DNA from: Ensifer sp. IC3342
GTDB taxonomy: Bacteria; Pseudomonadota; Alphaproteobacteria; Rhizobiales; Rhizobiaceae
DNA length: 64,000 nucleotides
Reading direction: 5' to 3'
NCBI RefSeq assembly: GCF_020193655.1
Contig: NZ_JADYVE010000001.1
Span: 1 to 64,000 of the forward strand
Below, piece after piece: positions 1 through 7,444 of the stretch. Below the pieces are notes generated by a model, which saw only the letters and a program-made list of their open reading frames with translations, was not told the origin of the DNA and ran no database searches. The position numbers and the translations under genes are program-made. Within the stretch, counting starts at the first letter, position 1, and the number at the start of each line of letters is the position of its first letter.

Positions 1-2
1 GG

Positions 3-125
3 TACATGGAGGGCAAGATCGCGATCGACCCGATGATCACCCACACGTTGCCGCTCGACGACATCAACAAGGGCTTCGAGCTGATGCATTCCGGCGAAAG
101 CATCCGCAGCGTCGTGATTTACTGA
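3..125 (+). CDS. frmA: Glutathione-dependent formaldehyde dehydrogenase (class III alcohol dehydrogenase), C-terminal end only
   Basis: Only the last 40 codons are in the window. They encode the typical end of S-(hydroxymethyl)glutathione dehydrogenase: a Lys-Ile-Ala-Ile-Asp-Pro-Met-Ile-Thr-His strand, the Leu-Asp-Asp-Ile-Asn-Lys-Gly-Phe helix start and the final Ser-Ile-Arg-Ser-Val-Val-Ile. In the family this enzyme oxidises the formaldehyde-glutathione adduct to S-formylglutathione with NAD. The hydrolase for that product lies 1.2 kb downstream on the same strand, which supports the call. A Rho-independent terminator follows, so the two genes are probably not one transcript. The start, the zinc sites and the Rossmann fold lie outside the window. 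Confidence 0.85.
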   Translation, partial: YMEGKIAIDPMITHTLPLDDINKGFELMHSGESIRSVVIY

Positions 126-145
126 GCTGTCGGCTTGAATCAACA

Positions 146-179
146 AAGCACCGGAATCGATTGAATTCCGGTGCTTTTT
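146..179 (+). terminator. Rho-independent terminator after frmA
   Basis: A 12-bp perfect stem (AAGCACCGGAAT paired with ATTCCGGTGCTT) with a 7-nt loop is followed by a T-run. It lies 20 nt after the frmA stop and just before the next gene. Confidence 0.9.
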
Positions 180-193
180 GACTGTTAGGAATT

Positions 194-643
194 GTGCACA
201 AGATGATCTTCGTCGATGCCGACGCCTGCCCTGTGAAGGCGGAAATTCTGAAGGTAGCTGAACGTCACGGCTTCGAGGTGACCTTCGTCGCCAATTCCGG
301 CCTGCGGCCGTCGCGCGACCCGATGGTGCACAACGTCATCGTTTCGGCAGGCTTCGACGCAGCTGACAATTGGATTGCCGAACGGACAGGAGAAGGCGAC
401 GTCGTGGTTACCGCGGATGTCCCGCTCGCCGCACGCTGTGTCGCGGCTGGTGCCCTCGTCACCGGGCCGTCCGGCCGGCTCTTCGACAAGAGCAACATCG
501 GCATGGCTTCGGCCATGCGCGACCTCGGCGCACACTTAAGGGAAACCGGCGAAAGCAAAGGCTACAATGCAGCCTTCACGGCAAGGGACCGCTCAGCTTT
601 CCTGGAGACACTTGACCGGCTCTGCCGCCAAGCCAAAAGATGA
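194..643 (+). CDS. YaiI/YqxD family protein (UPF0178, DUF188)
   Basis: A 149-residue protein, the normal length for UPF0178. The N-terminal Ile-Phe-Val-Asp-Ala-Asp-Ala-Cys-Pro-Val motif and the later ThrAla-AspValProLeuAla and ThrGlyProSerGlyArg segments are diagnostic. Its NYN/PIN-like fold with clustered acidic residues suggests a nuclease-like role, but no activity is established for the family. The first usable start is GTG at 194; an ATG three codons later (203) would give the usual family N-terminus Met-Ile-Phe-Val-Asp and may be the real start. It sits alone after the frmA terminator. Confidence 0.85.
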   Translation: MHKMIFVDADACPVKAEILKVAERHGFEVTFVANSGLRPSRDPMVHNVIVSAGFDAADNWIAERTGEGDVVVTADVPLAARCVAAGALVTGPSGRLFDKSNIGMASAMRDLGAHLRETGESKGYNAAFTARDRSAFLETLDRLCRQAKR

Positions 644-668
644 ACGCGGAAGGACGCGGGGCCGCGCG

Positions 669-1316
669 ATGAAACGGACAACACGGCTGCGACACTGGCC
701 ATTCTATTCTGCGCTTGGCTGCGCCCTGCTGAGCCTACCGATTTCCCTCGTCCTTGCTCCGCACTTTGCCCTGGAGATCACCGCCGTCACGTTTTTCTGC
801 GTTTATCTCATCATGGCGGCCATGCGGCTCAGGCGTTTGACCGGAAGTTATCTCGAACACCATGCGCATAGTACCGACGAACCTGAAGCCGTCATTTTTC
901 TGGTTACGGTTGCTGCCGCTGCCATCTCGCTGCTGTCGCTTTTCCTGGTGCTCAATCGGCAGAACCAGGGCAACGGCTTCGAACTGCCGCTCGCCTTTGC
1001 CTCCGTGGGACTCGGCTGGGCGACGATCCACACCATGGCGGCAATGCATTACGCGCACGTCTATTGGGTGGCCGACGAGAACCGTGATCCGATCGAGCCA
1101 GCACGCGGACTGATGTTTCCGGAAACGGACAAACCCGGCGGTTATGACTTTCTCTATTTCGCCTTTGTCATCGGCATGACGGCGCAAACATCGGATGTGG
1201 CAATCACCACAACGACCATGCGCCGGATCAATCTGGCGCATGCCGTCGTTTCGTTCTTCTTCAACACCGTGCTGGTCGCCGCGGCCGTCAATTCGGCGGT
1301 CCAACTGGCCGGCTGA
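669..1316 (+). CDS. DUF1345 family inner-membrane protein
   Basis: A 215-residue hydrophobic protein with about five membrane segments, around residues 10-30, 34-52, 78-97, 110-130 and 190-213. The Trp-Ala-Thr-Ile-His-Thr segment and the Tyr-Asp-Phe-Leu-Tyr-Phe-Ala-Phe-Val-Ile-Gly-Met-Thr-Ala-Gln-Thr-Ser-Asp stretch are the conserved core of DUF1345. The ATG at 669 is chosen because the upstream in-frame codons encode no membrane segment and lie beyond the neighbour's stop. Function is unknown in the family. It sits 25 nt after the UPF0178 gene and 27 nt before fghA. Confidence 0.8.
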   Translation: MKRTTRLRHWPFYSALGCALLSLPISLVLAPHFALEITAVTFFCVYLIMAAMRLRRLTGSYLEHHAHSTDEPEAVIFLVTVAAAAISLLSLFLVLNRQNQGNGFELPLAFASVGLGWATIHTMAAMHYAHVYWVADENRDPIEPARGLMFPETDKPGGYDFLYFAFVIGMTAQTSDVAITTTTMRRINLAHAVVSFFFNTVLVAAAVNSAVQLAG

Positions 1317-1343
1317 CGCCGCATCCATTTCAAGGAGAGTCTC

Positions 1344-2177
1344 ATGAAAGTTATCTCGCAAAATACTGCCTTTGGCGGCATGCAGGGCGTCTTTTCCCAT
1401 GACTCGGCCGCCTGCAAGGGCGAAATGACCTTTGCCGTCTATGTGCCGCCGCAGGCGATCAGCGAGCCGCGCCCTGTTCTGTGGTACCTATCCGGCCTCA
1501 CCTGCACCCACGCGAACGTGATGGAAAAGGGAGAATATCGCCGCATGGCCTCGGAGCTCGGCCTCATCATCGTCTGCCCTGATACAAGCCCGCGCGGCAG
1601 CGATGTGCCGGATGAACTCACCAACTGGCAGATGGGCAAGGGCGCCGGGTTCTATCTCGACGCAACGCAAACGCCCTGGGCCGAGCATTATCAGATGTAC
1701 ACATACATCACGGAGGAGCTACCCGCCTTCGCCAGCCAGCATTTCCGCATGGACATGAGCCGCCAAGGCATTTTCGGCCATTCAATGGGCGGGCATGGGG
1801 CGATGACGATTGCGCTCAAGAACCCGGAGCGGTTCAAGAGCTGCTCGGCGTTTGCGCCGATCGTGGAGCCCTCGACGGCCGACTGGTCGGTTGGTGCCTT
1901 CGAAAAATACCTCGGACCGGACAAATCCACCTGGCGTCAGTACGATGCCTGTGCATTGGTCAAGGACGGGGCGCGCTTCCCTGAGTTCCTGATTGACCAG
2001 GGCAAGGCGGACGGGTTTCTTGAGAACGGGTTGCGCCCCTGGCTGTTCGAGGAGGCGACCAAGGGAACCGGAATCGGGCTGACGCTCCGGATGCATGAGC
2101 GTTACGACCATTCCTACTACTTCATATCGACCTTCATGGACGATCATCTGAAGTGGCATGCCGAGCGGCTAAGCTGA
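1344..2177 (+). CDS. fghA: S-formylglutathione hydrolase
   Basis: A 277-residue esterase-D family alpha/beta hydrolase that hydrolyses S-formylglutathione to formate and glutathione in the cytoplasm. The nucleophile elbow Gly-His-Ser-Met-Gly-Gly-His-Gly places the catalytic serine at residue 147. The likely acid is the Asp in Ile-Asp-Gln-Gly-Lys-Ala-Asp (about residue 225) and the His lies in the Tyr-Asp-His-Ser-Tyr-Tyr-Phe segment near 258. The early Tyr-Leu-Ser-Gly-Leu-Thr-Cys-Thr oxyanion region is typical. A good ribosome site, AAGGAGAG, lies 7 nt before ATG. It completes the formaldehyde pathway begun by frmA. Confidence 0.95.
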   Translation: MKVISQNTAFGGMQGVFSHDSAACKGEMTFAVYVPPQAISEPRPVLWYLSGLTCTHANVMEKGEYRRMASELGLIIVCPDTSPRGSDVPDELTNWQMGKGAGFYLDATQTPWAEHYQMYTYITEELPAFASQHFRMDMSRQGIFGHSMGGHGAMTIALKNPERFKSCSAFAPIVEPSTADWSVGAFEKYLGPDKSTWRQYDACALVKDGARFPEFLIDQGKADGFLENGLRPWLFEEATKGTGIGLTLRMHERYDHSYYFISTFMDDHLKWHAERLS

Positions 2178-2220
2178 GAAACGATCCTATGGAATCCGTA
2201 CCGAGCGTCAGCACTCGGCG

Positions 2221-2277
2221 GCAGCGATTCTAAGTGCTAGAGCCTTTGCGCGTCTGATAAGACGCGCGGCGCTGTAG
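2221..2277 (+). repeat. RIME-like rhizobial intergenic palindrome, half element
   Basis: The sequence contains a core palindrome GCGCGTCTGATAAGACGCGC flanked by TTT on one side and GGCGCTGTAG on the other. It is almost identical to 3102-3160 and related to 40856-40958. Only the second palindrome of the full element is present. It ends exactly at the stop codon of the minus-strand DUF1883 gene, so it may serve as its 3' end. The name RIME comes from general knowledge of rhizobial repeats and was not checked by alignment. Confidence 0.75.
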
Positions 2278-2589
2278 TCACGACATGGATTGGAAGCGTG
2301 GCTGTCCGGCCGTTTCGACCAAGCGGACGCTCGAGTGGGCAAGCCCGTGGTGACCTTCCATGTCGATGATGAGATGCCAGTGGGCGGTCTCGGGGATCAT
2401 CATGCGCAACGGCGATTTTCGCGCGACGCCGCCAAGGAACTGGTGCTTCAACGTCTCCCTGTATCGGGTGAAGTTGTCGGTGGTCATCAGCCGGACGTTC
2501 GCGACGGCGGACAGCGTCACTTCGATTGTTGTACCGGCTCTTTGTTCCTTGAGGTCGTAATGGGTATAGTTCAATGCTCGTTTTATCAT
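2278..2589 (-). CDS. DUF1883 domain protein
   Basis: A 103-residue protein matching DUF1883 along its length: the opening His-Tyr-Asp-Leu-Lys, Ile-Glu-Val-Thr-Leu, the Asn-Val-Arg-Leu-Met-Thr-Thr-Asp-Asn-Phe segment, the Gly-Gly-Val-Ala block and the late Ala-His-Trp-His-Leu-Ile-Ile-Asp-Met-Glu-Gly motif. The fold is small and beta-rich and its function is unknown. The start MetIleLysArgAla is preferred over an upstream ATG at 2622 because the family begins close to the HisTyrAspLeu motif. It runs opposite to both neighbours, and its stop abuts the palindromic repeat. Confidence 0.8.
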   Translation of the reverse strand: MIKRALNYTHYDLKEQRAGTTIEVTLSAVANVRLMTTDNFTRYRETLKHQFLGGVARKSPLRMMIPETAHWHLIIDMEGHHGLAHSSVRLVETAGQPRFQSMS

Positions 2590-2720
2590 CGCCACCCTGG
2601 ACCGGAAACTTACACAAGACATTTCTCACAATGCTAGCGAGCGCCGCTTAACGAATGGTTTTGCACCGGTCGCGTAGCGCCATCGCCATCTTCATTTCAG
2701 CCCCAACGGAAATCGGCTCC

Positions 2721-3098
2721 ATGTTCCATATCCTGCTCGTCGGCGCCGGTGGCGCGCTGGGCTCTGTGCTACGATACCTCGTCGGTCTCTGGACGCTCCA
2801 TTGGTTCGGTCCCGTCTTTCCCTGGGGCACGTTGTGCGTGAACGTGAGCGGCTCGTTCCTGATCGGTTTCCTGGCGGAATTGATCATGCACAAGATGGGG
2901 GCTTCTCCGGAAATGCGCGTGTTCCTGATCACCGGTGTGCTTGGAGGCTACACCACATTCTCCGCCTTCTCGCTCGACGCGATAACGTTGCTGGAACACG
3001 GCCAGCCGGCGCTCGGCATCGCCTATATTCTGGCGAGCGTGGTTCTTTCCATTCTTGCGGTCTTCACCGGACTGGCCCTGATGCGCGCAATGGTCTAA
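2721..3098 (+). CDS. crcB: Fluoride efflux channel CrcB/Fluc
   Basis: A 125-residue membrane protein with four hydrophobic segments, the usual Fluc topology. Family markers are Gly-Gly-Ala-Leu-Gly-Ser-Val-Leu-Arg-Tyr near the N-terminus, Gly-Thr-Leu-Cys-Val-Asn-Val-Ser-Gly-Ser-Phe (pore Asn) and Gly-Val-Leu-Gly-Gly-Tyr-Thr-Thr-Phe-Ser-Ala-Phe-Ser (the sodium-site and Phe-box region). It exports fluoride as a dual-topology dimer. The ATG at 2721 gives the usual family length; a longer in-frame start at 2655 would add an unlikely 22-residue leader. No fluoride riboswitch was recognised upstream. Confidence 0.93.
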   Translation: MFHILLVGAGGALGSVLRYLVGLWTLHWFGPVFPWGTLCVNVSGSFLIGFLAELIMHKMGASPEMRVFLITGVLGGYTTFSAFSLDAITLLEHGQPALGIAYILASVVLSILAVFTGLALMRAMV

Positions 3099-3101
3099 AG
3101 C

Positions 3102-3160
3102 CAGCAATTCAAAGTGCTACAGCGTCCTTTGCGCGTCTGATAAGACGCGCGGCGCCGTAG
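3102..3160 (+). repeat. RIME-like rhizobial intergenic palindrome, half element
   Basis: A second copy, beginning CAGCAATTCAAAGTGCTAC and carrying the core palindrome GCGCGTCTGATAAGACGCGC. The outer arms CTACAGCG and CGCCGTAG also pair, with one mismatch. It fills almost all of the 81-nt gap between crcB and the pseudouridine synthase, so it separates the two genes on the same strand. Confidence 0.75.
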
Positions 3161-3179
3161 AAGAACAGGATTTTGGCAG

Positions 3180-4172
3180 ATGGCAGGCATAGAACACAGG
3201 CAGGTGGACGGTGACGAGGCGGGAATGCGCCTCGACCGCTGGTTCAAGGTGCATTTTCCCGGGCTCGGCTTTGGGCCGCTGCAGAAGCTGCTGCGCTCCG
3301 GCCAGATCCGCGTGGATGGTGCCCGCGCGAAATCCGATACGCGTGTGCAGCCGGGCCAGACGATCCGCATTCCGCCTCTGGGCGTCGATGCCAAGGATAC
3401 CAAGACGGGCCCGATCGGTGGACGGGACCTGCGTCATTCGCCTGATGGAGAACTGCTGTCGCGCATGGTGCTCCACGAAGACGCCAAGGTGATCGTGCTC
3501 AACAAGCCCGCCGGCCTTGCCGTACAGGGCGGCTCCGGCGTCAGCCGCCATATCGACAAGATGCTTGAAGCGTGGACGAACCAGAAGGGCGAAAAGCCAC
3601 GACTGGTGCACCGTCTCGACCGCGACACATCGGGCGTCCTCGTCGTCGCCCGTACGCGCGGCGCCGCCCAGCAACTGACCGCCGCGTTCCGCGAACGTGA
3701 CACCAAGAAGACCTATTGGGCCCTGGTCAAAGGCGTGCCGCGCAAACGCGAGGACCGTATCTCCACCTGGCTCGTCAAGGAGCAAACTCCGGACGGCGAT
3801 CGCATGCGGATCGCCAAGCACGGCGACGAGGGAGCTGACCACGCGATTTCCTACTACCGTATCGTCGAGCAAGCCGGGCAAAATCTGGCATGGCTCGAAA
3901 TGGAGCCCTATACCGGCCGCACGCACCAACTGCGCGTCCATGCCGCACACATCGGCCACCCGATCATCGGCGATCCGAAATACTTCGAGGCGGACATCAA
4001 CTGGACCTTCCCCGGCGGCATCCAGAATCGGCTGCATTTGCACGCCCGGCATATCGACATTCCGCATCCGAACGGCGGGCGACTGAAGGTCACGGCCCCC
4101 CTGCCGCCCCATATGGTGCAGAGCTGGAACCTGCTCGGCTTCGACGAAAACGCCGCAGACGAGGAAGACTGA
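3180..4172 (+). CDS. rluC: Ribosomal large-subunit pseudouridine synthase, RluC/RluD family
   Basis: A 330-residue protein with an N-terminal S4-like RNA-binding domain (about residues 14-70; Leu-Asp-Arg-Trp-Phe then Leu-Arg-Ser-Gly-Gln-Ile-Arg-Val-Asp-Gly) and a C-terminal RluA-type catalytic domain. The signature His-Arg-Leu-Asp-Arg-Asp-Thr-Ser-Gly occurs at 144-152 with catalytic Asp147, and Gly-Arg-Thr-His-Gln-Leu-Arg-Val-His follows. It converts specific uridines of 23S rRNA to pseudouridine. RluC is the best guess by the S4 domain and rhizobial context; the exact target position cannot be read from sequence. Its stop overlaps the next ATG by one base, so the two genes are translationally coupled. 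Confidence 0.87.
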   Translation: MAGIEHRQVDGDEAGMRLDRWFKVHFPGLGFGPLQKLLRSGQIRVDGARAKSDTRVQPGQTIRIPPLGVDAKDTKTGPIGGRDLRHSPDGELLSRMVLHEDAKVIVLNKPAGLAVQGGSGVSRHIDKMLEAWTNQKGEKPRLVHRLDRDTSGVLVVARTRGAAQQLTAAFRERDTKKTYWALVKGVPRKREDRISTWLVKEQTPDGDRMRIAKHGDEGADHAISYYRIVEQAGQNLAWLEMEPYTGRTHQLRVHAAHIGHPIIGDPKYFEADINWTFPGGIQNRLHLHARHIDIPHPNGGRLKVTAPLPPHMVQSWNLLGFDENAADEED

Positions 4173-4837
4173 TGAAACTCGTCCTTTTCGATTGCGACGG
4201 GACGCTGGTCGACAGCGTCGGGTTGATCCATGAAGTGATGGCTCGCACTTTCGAAGCCTTTGACCGCCCCCGCCCGACGACCGAGGCGACAAAGGCGATC
4301 ATCGGTTTGACGCTTGACATCGCTATCGCCCGCCTGTTGGGCCGTGAACATGTCGATGACCATGCGGTCACAATGACGGCACATTACAAGGAGATCTTCG
4401 CTTCGGTGCGGGCTGAAGCGGGCTTTCAGGAGCAGCTGTTTCCCGGCATTGCCGAGATGTTGCAGACGCTCGCCGCACGCGATGAATTGCTGATCGGTGC
4501 CGTTACCGGGAAATCACGGCGGGGCCTCACACACATTTCGGCTACGCACGGCCTCGACAAGATCTTCTTCGTTTCCCGCACCGCCGACGACTGCCCTTCC
4601 AAACCGCACCCGGCCATGGTCATGGAATGCTGTGCGGAGGCAGGCGTTGACACGAAGGATACGATCGTCATCGGCGACGCCATCTATGACATGCAGATGG
4701 CGAAGGCGGCCGGTGCCGACGCTCTCGGGGTCGCCTGGGGTTACGCAAGCGTGCCAGATCTGATCGAAGCCGGCGCCGACCACATTGCCCCTACACCGGG
4801 AGACATAATCGAATGGATGGAGCGCAACCATGCCTGA
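4172..4837 (+). CDS. HAD-superfamily hydrolase, phosphoglycolate phosphatase-like
   Basis: A 221-residue HAD subfamily IA enzyme. Motif I is Leu-Phe-Asp-Cys-Asp-Gly-Thr-Leu-Val (nucleophile Asp8), motif II is the Thr in Ala-Val-Thr-Gly-Lys, and motif IV is Ile-Gly-Asp-Ala-Ile-Tyr-Asp-Met. A helical cap lies between motifs I and II. The substrate is not determined by sequence; phosphoglycolate phosphatase (Gph) is the closest general type. It starts within the stop of the pseudouridine synthase and overlaps the ATP12 gene by 8 nt, so the three form one transcription unit. Confidence 0.87.
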   Translation: MKLVLFDCDGTLVDSVGLIHEVMARTFEAFDRPRPTTEATKAIIGLTLDIAIARLLGREHVDDHAVTMTAHYKEIFASVRAEAGFQEQLFPGIAEMLQTLAARDELLIGAVTGKSRRGLTHISATHGLDKIFFVSRTADDCPSKPHPAMVMECCAEAGVDTKDTIVIGDAIYDMQMAKAAGADALGVAWGYASVPDLIEAGADHIAPTPGDIIEWMERNHA

Positions 4838-5615
4838 TATACGCGATGAGTTGAGGGGCGCCTTGAGCCATGAAGATCCGGTACGGCGTGCACAAATCCA
4901 GATGCGAAAGCCGCTGGCAAAGCGCTTCTACAAGGAAGTGAGCATCGGTACAGCGGAAGACGGCGATCAGACTGTTCTTCTTGACGGCCGTGGGGTGCAC
5001 ACACCAGCAAAACATCCGCTTGCGGTTCCGACCCGCAGGCTTGCAGAACTGTTGGCGGCCGAATGGGACGCGCAGTCCGACGTCATTGATCCGGCGGCTA
5101 TGCCGATCACACGCATCGTCAACACCGCGATCGATGGTGTGGCGCTCGATCACCGCGCAGTGTTCGATGATATCCTGCGTTTCGCCGGCAGTGATCTTCT
5201 CTGCTATCGTGCCGACAGTCCCGAGGGGCTGGTCGCACGCCAGAACGATCTCTGGAACCCGATCCTCGACTGGGCTGCGCAATCGCTCGGCGCCCGTTTC
5301 ATACTGATCGAAGGCGTGATTCACCAAGAGCAGCCTCGAGAGGCGATCTCGGCCTATGCCGAGGGTCTGCGCGCCTTCGCGACGCCGCTCGGACTTACTT
5401 GTTTGCACACGTTGACGGCACTCACTGGATCGGCGCTGCTTGCACTCGCCTTCGCGATGGAACGGTTGACTGTAAAGGAGGCCTGGGCTGCCGCCCACGT
5501 AGATGAGGACTGGCAGATCGAGCATTGGGGAACCGATGAGGAAGCCTTCCAGCGTCGCGAAAACCGCTGGCAGGAAATGCAGGCGGCCGCAACGGCACTC
5601 GACGCCCTGAGATAG
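4830..5615 (+). CDS. ATP12 family F1-ATPase assembly chaperone
   Basis: A 261-residue protein of the ATP12 family, which in mitochondria binds the F1 alpha subunit before assembly; alphaproteobacteria carry the homologue. Visible family features are Arg-Phe-Tyr-Lys-Glu-Val near residue 31, Leu-Asp-Gly-Arg-Gly-Val-His-Thr-Pro, Glu-Trp-Asp-Ala-Gln, the Met-Pro-Ile-Thr-Arg-Ile-Val-Asn-Thr-Ala-Ile-Asp-Gly segment, and Ser-Asp-Leu-Leu-Cys-Tyr-Arg-Ala. Its ATG lies inside the end of the HAD gene. It is convergent with sugE, 48 nt away. Confidence 0.9.
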   Translation: MPDIRDELRGALSHEDPVRRAQIQMRKPLAKRFYKEVSIGTAEDGDQTVLLDGRGVHTPAKHPLAVPTRRLAELLAAEWDAQSDVIDPAAMPITRIVNTAIDGVALDHRAVFDDILRFAGSDLLCYRADSPEGLVARQNDLWNPILDWAAQSLGARFILIEGVIHQEQPREAISAYAEGLRAFATPLGLTCLHTLTALTGSALLALAFAMERLTVKEAWAAAHVDEDWQIEHWGTDEEAFQRRENRWQEMQAAATALDALR

Positions 5616-5663
5616 TGTCGGGAATCGATTCGCCCGCCGCTGCGGCAGGCAAATCGCGCGAAG

Positions 5664-5978
5664 CTAGGCGAAAAGCTTTAGACCGGCGATGCCGGCGACA
5701 ATCAGGCCAATGCAGCCGACGCGGATGAGTGTTACCGGCTCGGCAAAAAGGAAGATGCCGAGCACGACCGTGCCGACAGTGCCGATGCCGGTCCAAACGG
5801 CATAGGCCGTGCCGAGCGGCAGCGAACGCACGGCAATACCGAGAAGCGCGACGCTCACAACCATCGATCCGACCGTCAGCACCGTCGGTGTGAAGCGCGT
5901 AAAACCATCCGTATATTTGAGACCGATCGCCCAGCCTATTTCGAGAAGGCCGGCAAGCAGAAGGGTGATCCAGGCCAC
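5664..5978 (-). CDS. sugE: SMR-family transporter, SugE/Gdx type (guanidinium exporter)
   Basis: A 104-residue protein with four transmembrane helices, the standard small multidrug resistance size. Helix 1 carries the essential Glu within Gly-Leu-Leu-Glu-Ile-Gly-Trp-Ala, followed by [10 protein letters not shown], which is the Gdx/SugE signature rather than EmrE. Gdx members export guanidinium. A GTG start at 5978 fits the family N-terminus; the reading frame stays open further upstream without homology. A stem-loop of GTCCC/GGGAC lies about 40 nt upstream, but no known guanidine riboswitch motif was recognised. It lies downstream of rarA on the same strand. Confidence 0.88.
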   Translation of the reverse strand: MAWITLLLAGLLEIGWAIGLKYTDGFTRFTPTVLTVGSMVVSVALLGIAVRSLPLGTAYAVWTGIGTVGTVVLGIFLFAEPVTLIRVGCIGLIVAGIAGLKLFA

Positions 5979-6133
5979 TTCAAACTCCAATTCTGGAGCG
6001 AGGCCGTCCCCGCGGATGTTCGGGACGACAAAGATCGATCCCGTGCAGCCGTCTGCAATGCACTGTCTATGCCACGAGAGCCTGCTGGCAGCAAGGTGCC
6101 TTCTGGCAAACCTGTCCTGCCCTGGGGGCAGAT

Positions 6134-7444
6134 CTAAGAGTTTCGTTCGCGCCGAAGTTTCGCCCACCATTCGAGCCGCTTGCGGAGCTCGCGTTCGAAG
6201 CCACGCTCAGGCGGATCGTAAAACGTCTTGCGACCCATTTTCTCCGGAAAATAATCCTGGCCCGAAAAGGCGTCCGGCTCGTCGTGGTCGTAACGATATC
6301 CCTCGCCGTAGCCCTCGCCCTTCATGAGCTTTGTCGGAGCGTTCAGAATATGCTTCGGCGGCAGCAGCGAACCATTTTCCTTCGCTGCACGCATCGCCGA
6401 CTTGTAGGCCGTGTAGACCGCATTCGACTTCGGTGCCGTCGCGACATAGACACAGGCCTCGGCCAGCGCAAGCTCGCCTTCCGGCGAGCCGAGATAGTCA
6501 TAGGCATCCTTGGCGGCGTTGCAGATAACCAGCGCCTGAGGATCGGCGAGACCGATGTCCTCGACGGCCATGCGCACCAGCCGCCTGCCGATATAAAGCG
6601 GGTCCTCACCGGCGTCGAACATGCGGCAGAGATAATAGAGCGCAGCATCCGGATCCGAACCACGAACGGATTTGTGGAGCGCCGAGATCAGATTGTAGTG
6701 CCCATCCTGCCCCTTGTCGTAAACGGGGGCGCGGCGCTGGACGATGTTCTGCAGGGCATTGGCATCAAAGATTTCATCCCGACGCGCCGCGCGCCAGACC
6801 TCTTCGGCAAGCGTCAGCGCGGCGCGCCCGTCGCCGTCCGCCATGCGCAGCAGACTGGCGCGAGCATCCTCGTTGAGCGGCAGCGACTTGCTCTCCGCCT
6901 GCTCGGCGCGTCGCAGGAGCTCCTCCAGGCTCGCCTCGTCAAGCGGCTTGAAGGTCAAGACGCGCGCGCGTGACAGGAGTGCGGCATTGAGCTCGAAAGA
7001 CGGGTTCTCGGTCGTCGCGCCGACGAGGATCACCGTCCCGTCTTCCATGACCGGCAGGAAGCTATCCTGCTGGGCGCGATTGAAGCGATGGATCTCGTCC
7101 ACGAACAGCAGCGTCTGACGGCCCGACATCCGTCTGGCACGCGCGGAATCGAACACTTTCTTGAGGTCTGCGACGCCGGAGAAGATCGCCGAGATCTGCT
7201 CAAAGGCAAGGCCGGCCTCTCCGGAAAGCAGGCGGGCTACCGTTGTCTTGCCTGTGCCCGGGGGGCCCCAGAAGATCATCGATCCCAGCGAACCGGACGC
7301 GATCATGCGGGTAAGAGCACCATCTTCGCCGGTCAAATGCTCCTGCCCCGTGACTTCGGCAAGCGTGCGCGGCCGGAGCCTGTCGGCGAGTGGCCTCGCC
7401 GATGCCATTTCCGGTGGTTCGATGGGGGAAAACAGATCGCTCAT
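6134..7444 (-). CDS. rarA: Replication-associated recombination protein A (MgsA/RarA AAA+ ATPase)
   Basis: A 436-residue AAA+ clamp-loader-like ATPase. The N-terminal Pro-Leu-Ala-Asp-Arg-Leu-Arg-Pro and Gly-Gln-Glu-His-Leu motifs are followed by Walker A Gly-Pro-Pro-Gly-Thr-Gly-Lys-Thr-Thr, Walker B Leu-Phe-Val-Asp-Glu-Ile-His-Arg-Phe and sensor Gly-Ala-Thr-Thr-Glu-Asn-Pro. The C-terminal tetramerisation domain has [13 protein letters not shown] and Tyr-Arg-Tyr-Asp-His. RarA acts at stalled replication forks with the SSB protein. Its ATG overlaps the degP stop as ATGA, so translation is coupled to the upstream protease gene. Confidence 0.94.
   Translation of the reverse strand: MSDLFSPIEPPEMASARPLADRLRPRTLAEVTGQEHLTGEDGALTRMIASGSLGSMIFWGPPGTGKTTVARLLSGEAGLAFEQISAIFSGVADLKKVFDSARARRMSGRQTLLFVDEIHRFNRAQQDSFLPVMEDGTVILVGATTENPSFELNAALLSRARVLTFKPLDEASLEELLRRAEQAESKSLPLNEDARASLLRMADGDGRAALTLAEEVWRAARRDEIFDANALQNIVQRRAPVYDKGQDGHYNLISALHKSVRGSDPDAALYYLCRMFDAGEDPLYIGRRLVRMAVEDIGLADPQALVICNAAKDAYDYLGSPEGELALAEACVYVATAPKSNAVYTAYKSAMRAAKENGSLLPPKHILNAPTKLMKGEGYGEGYRYDHDEPDAFSGQDYFPEKMGRKTFYDPPERGFERELRKRLEWWAKLRRERNS

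Noticed and set aside
2590..2720. Possible fluoride riboswitch before crcB
   Set aside because: The conserved pseudoknot pattern of the crcB motif was not found by eye.
5979..6100. Possible guanidine riboswitch upstream of sugE
   Set aside because: A GTCCC/GGGAC stem exists, but the conserved ACGR loops of the mini-ykkC class and the ykkC core were not recognised. A covariance search would decide.
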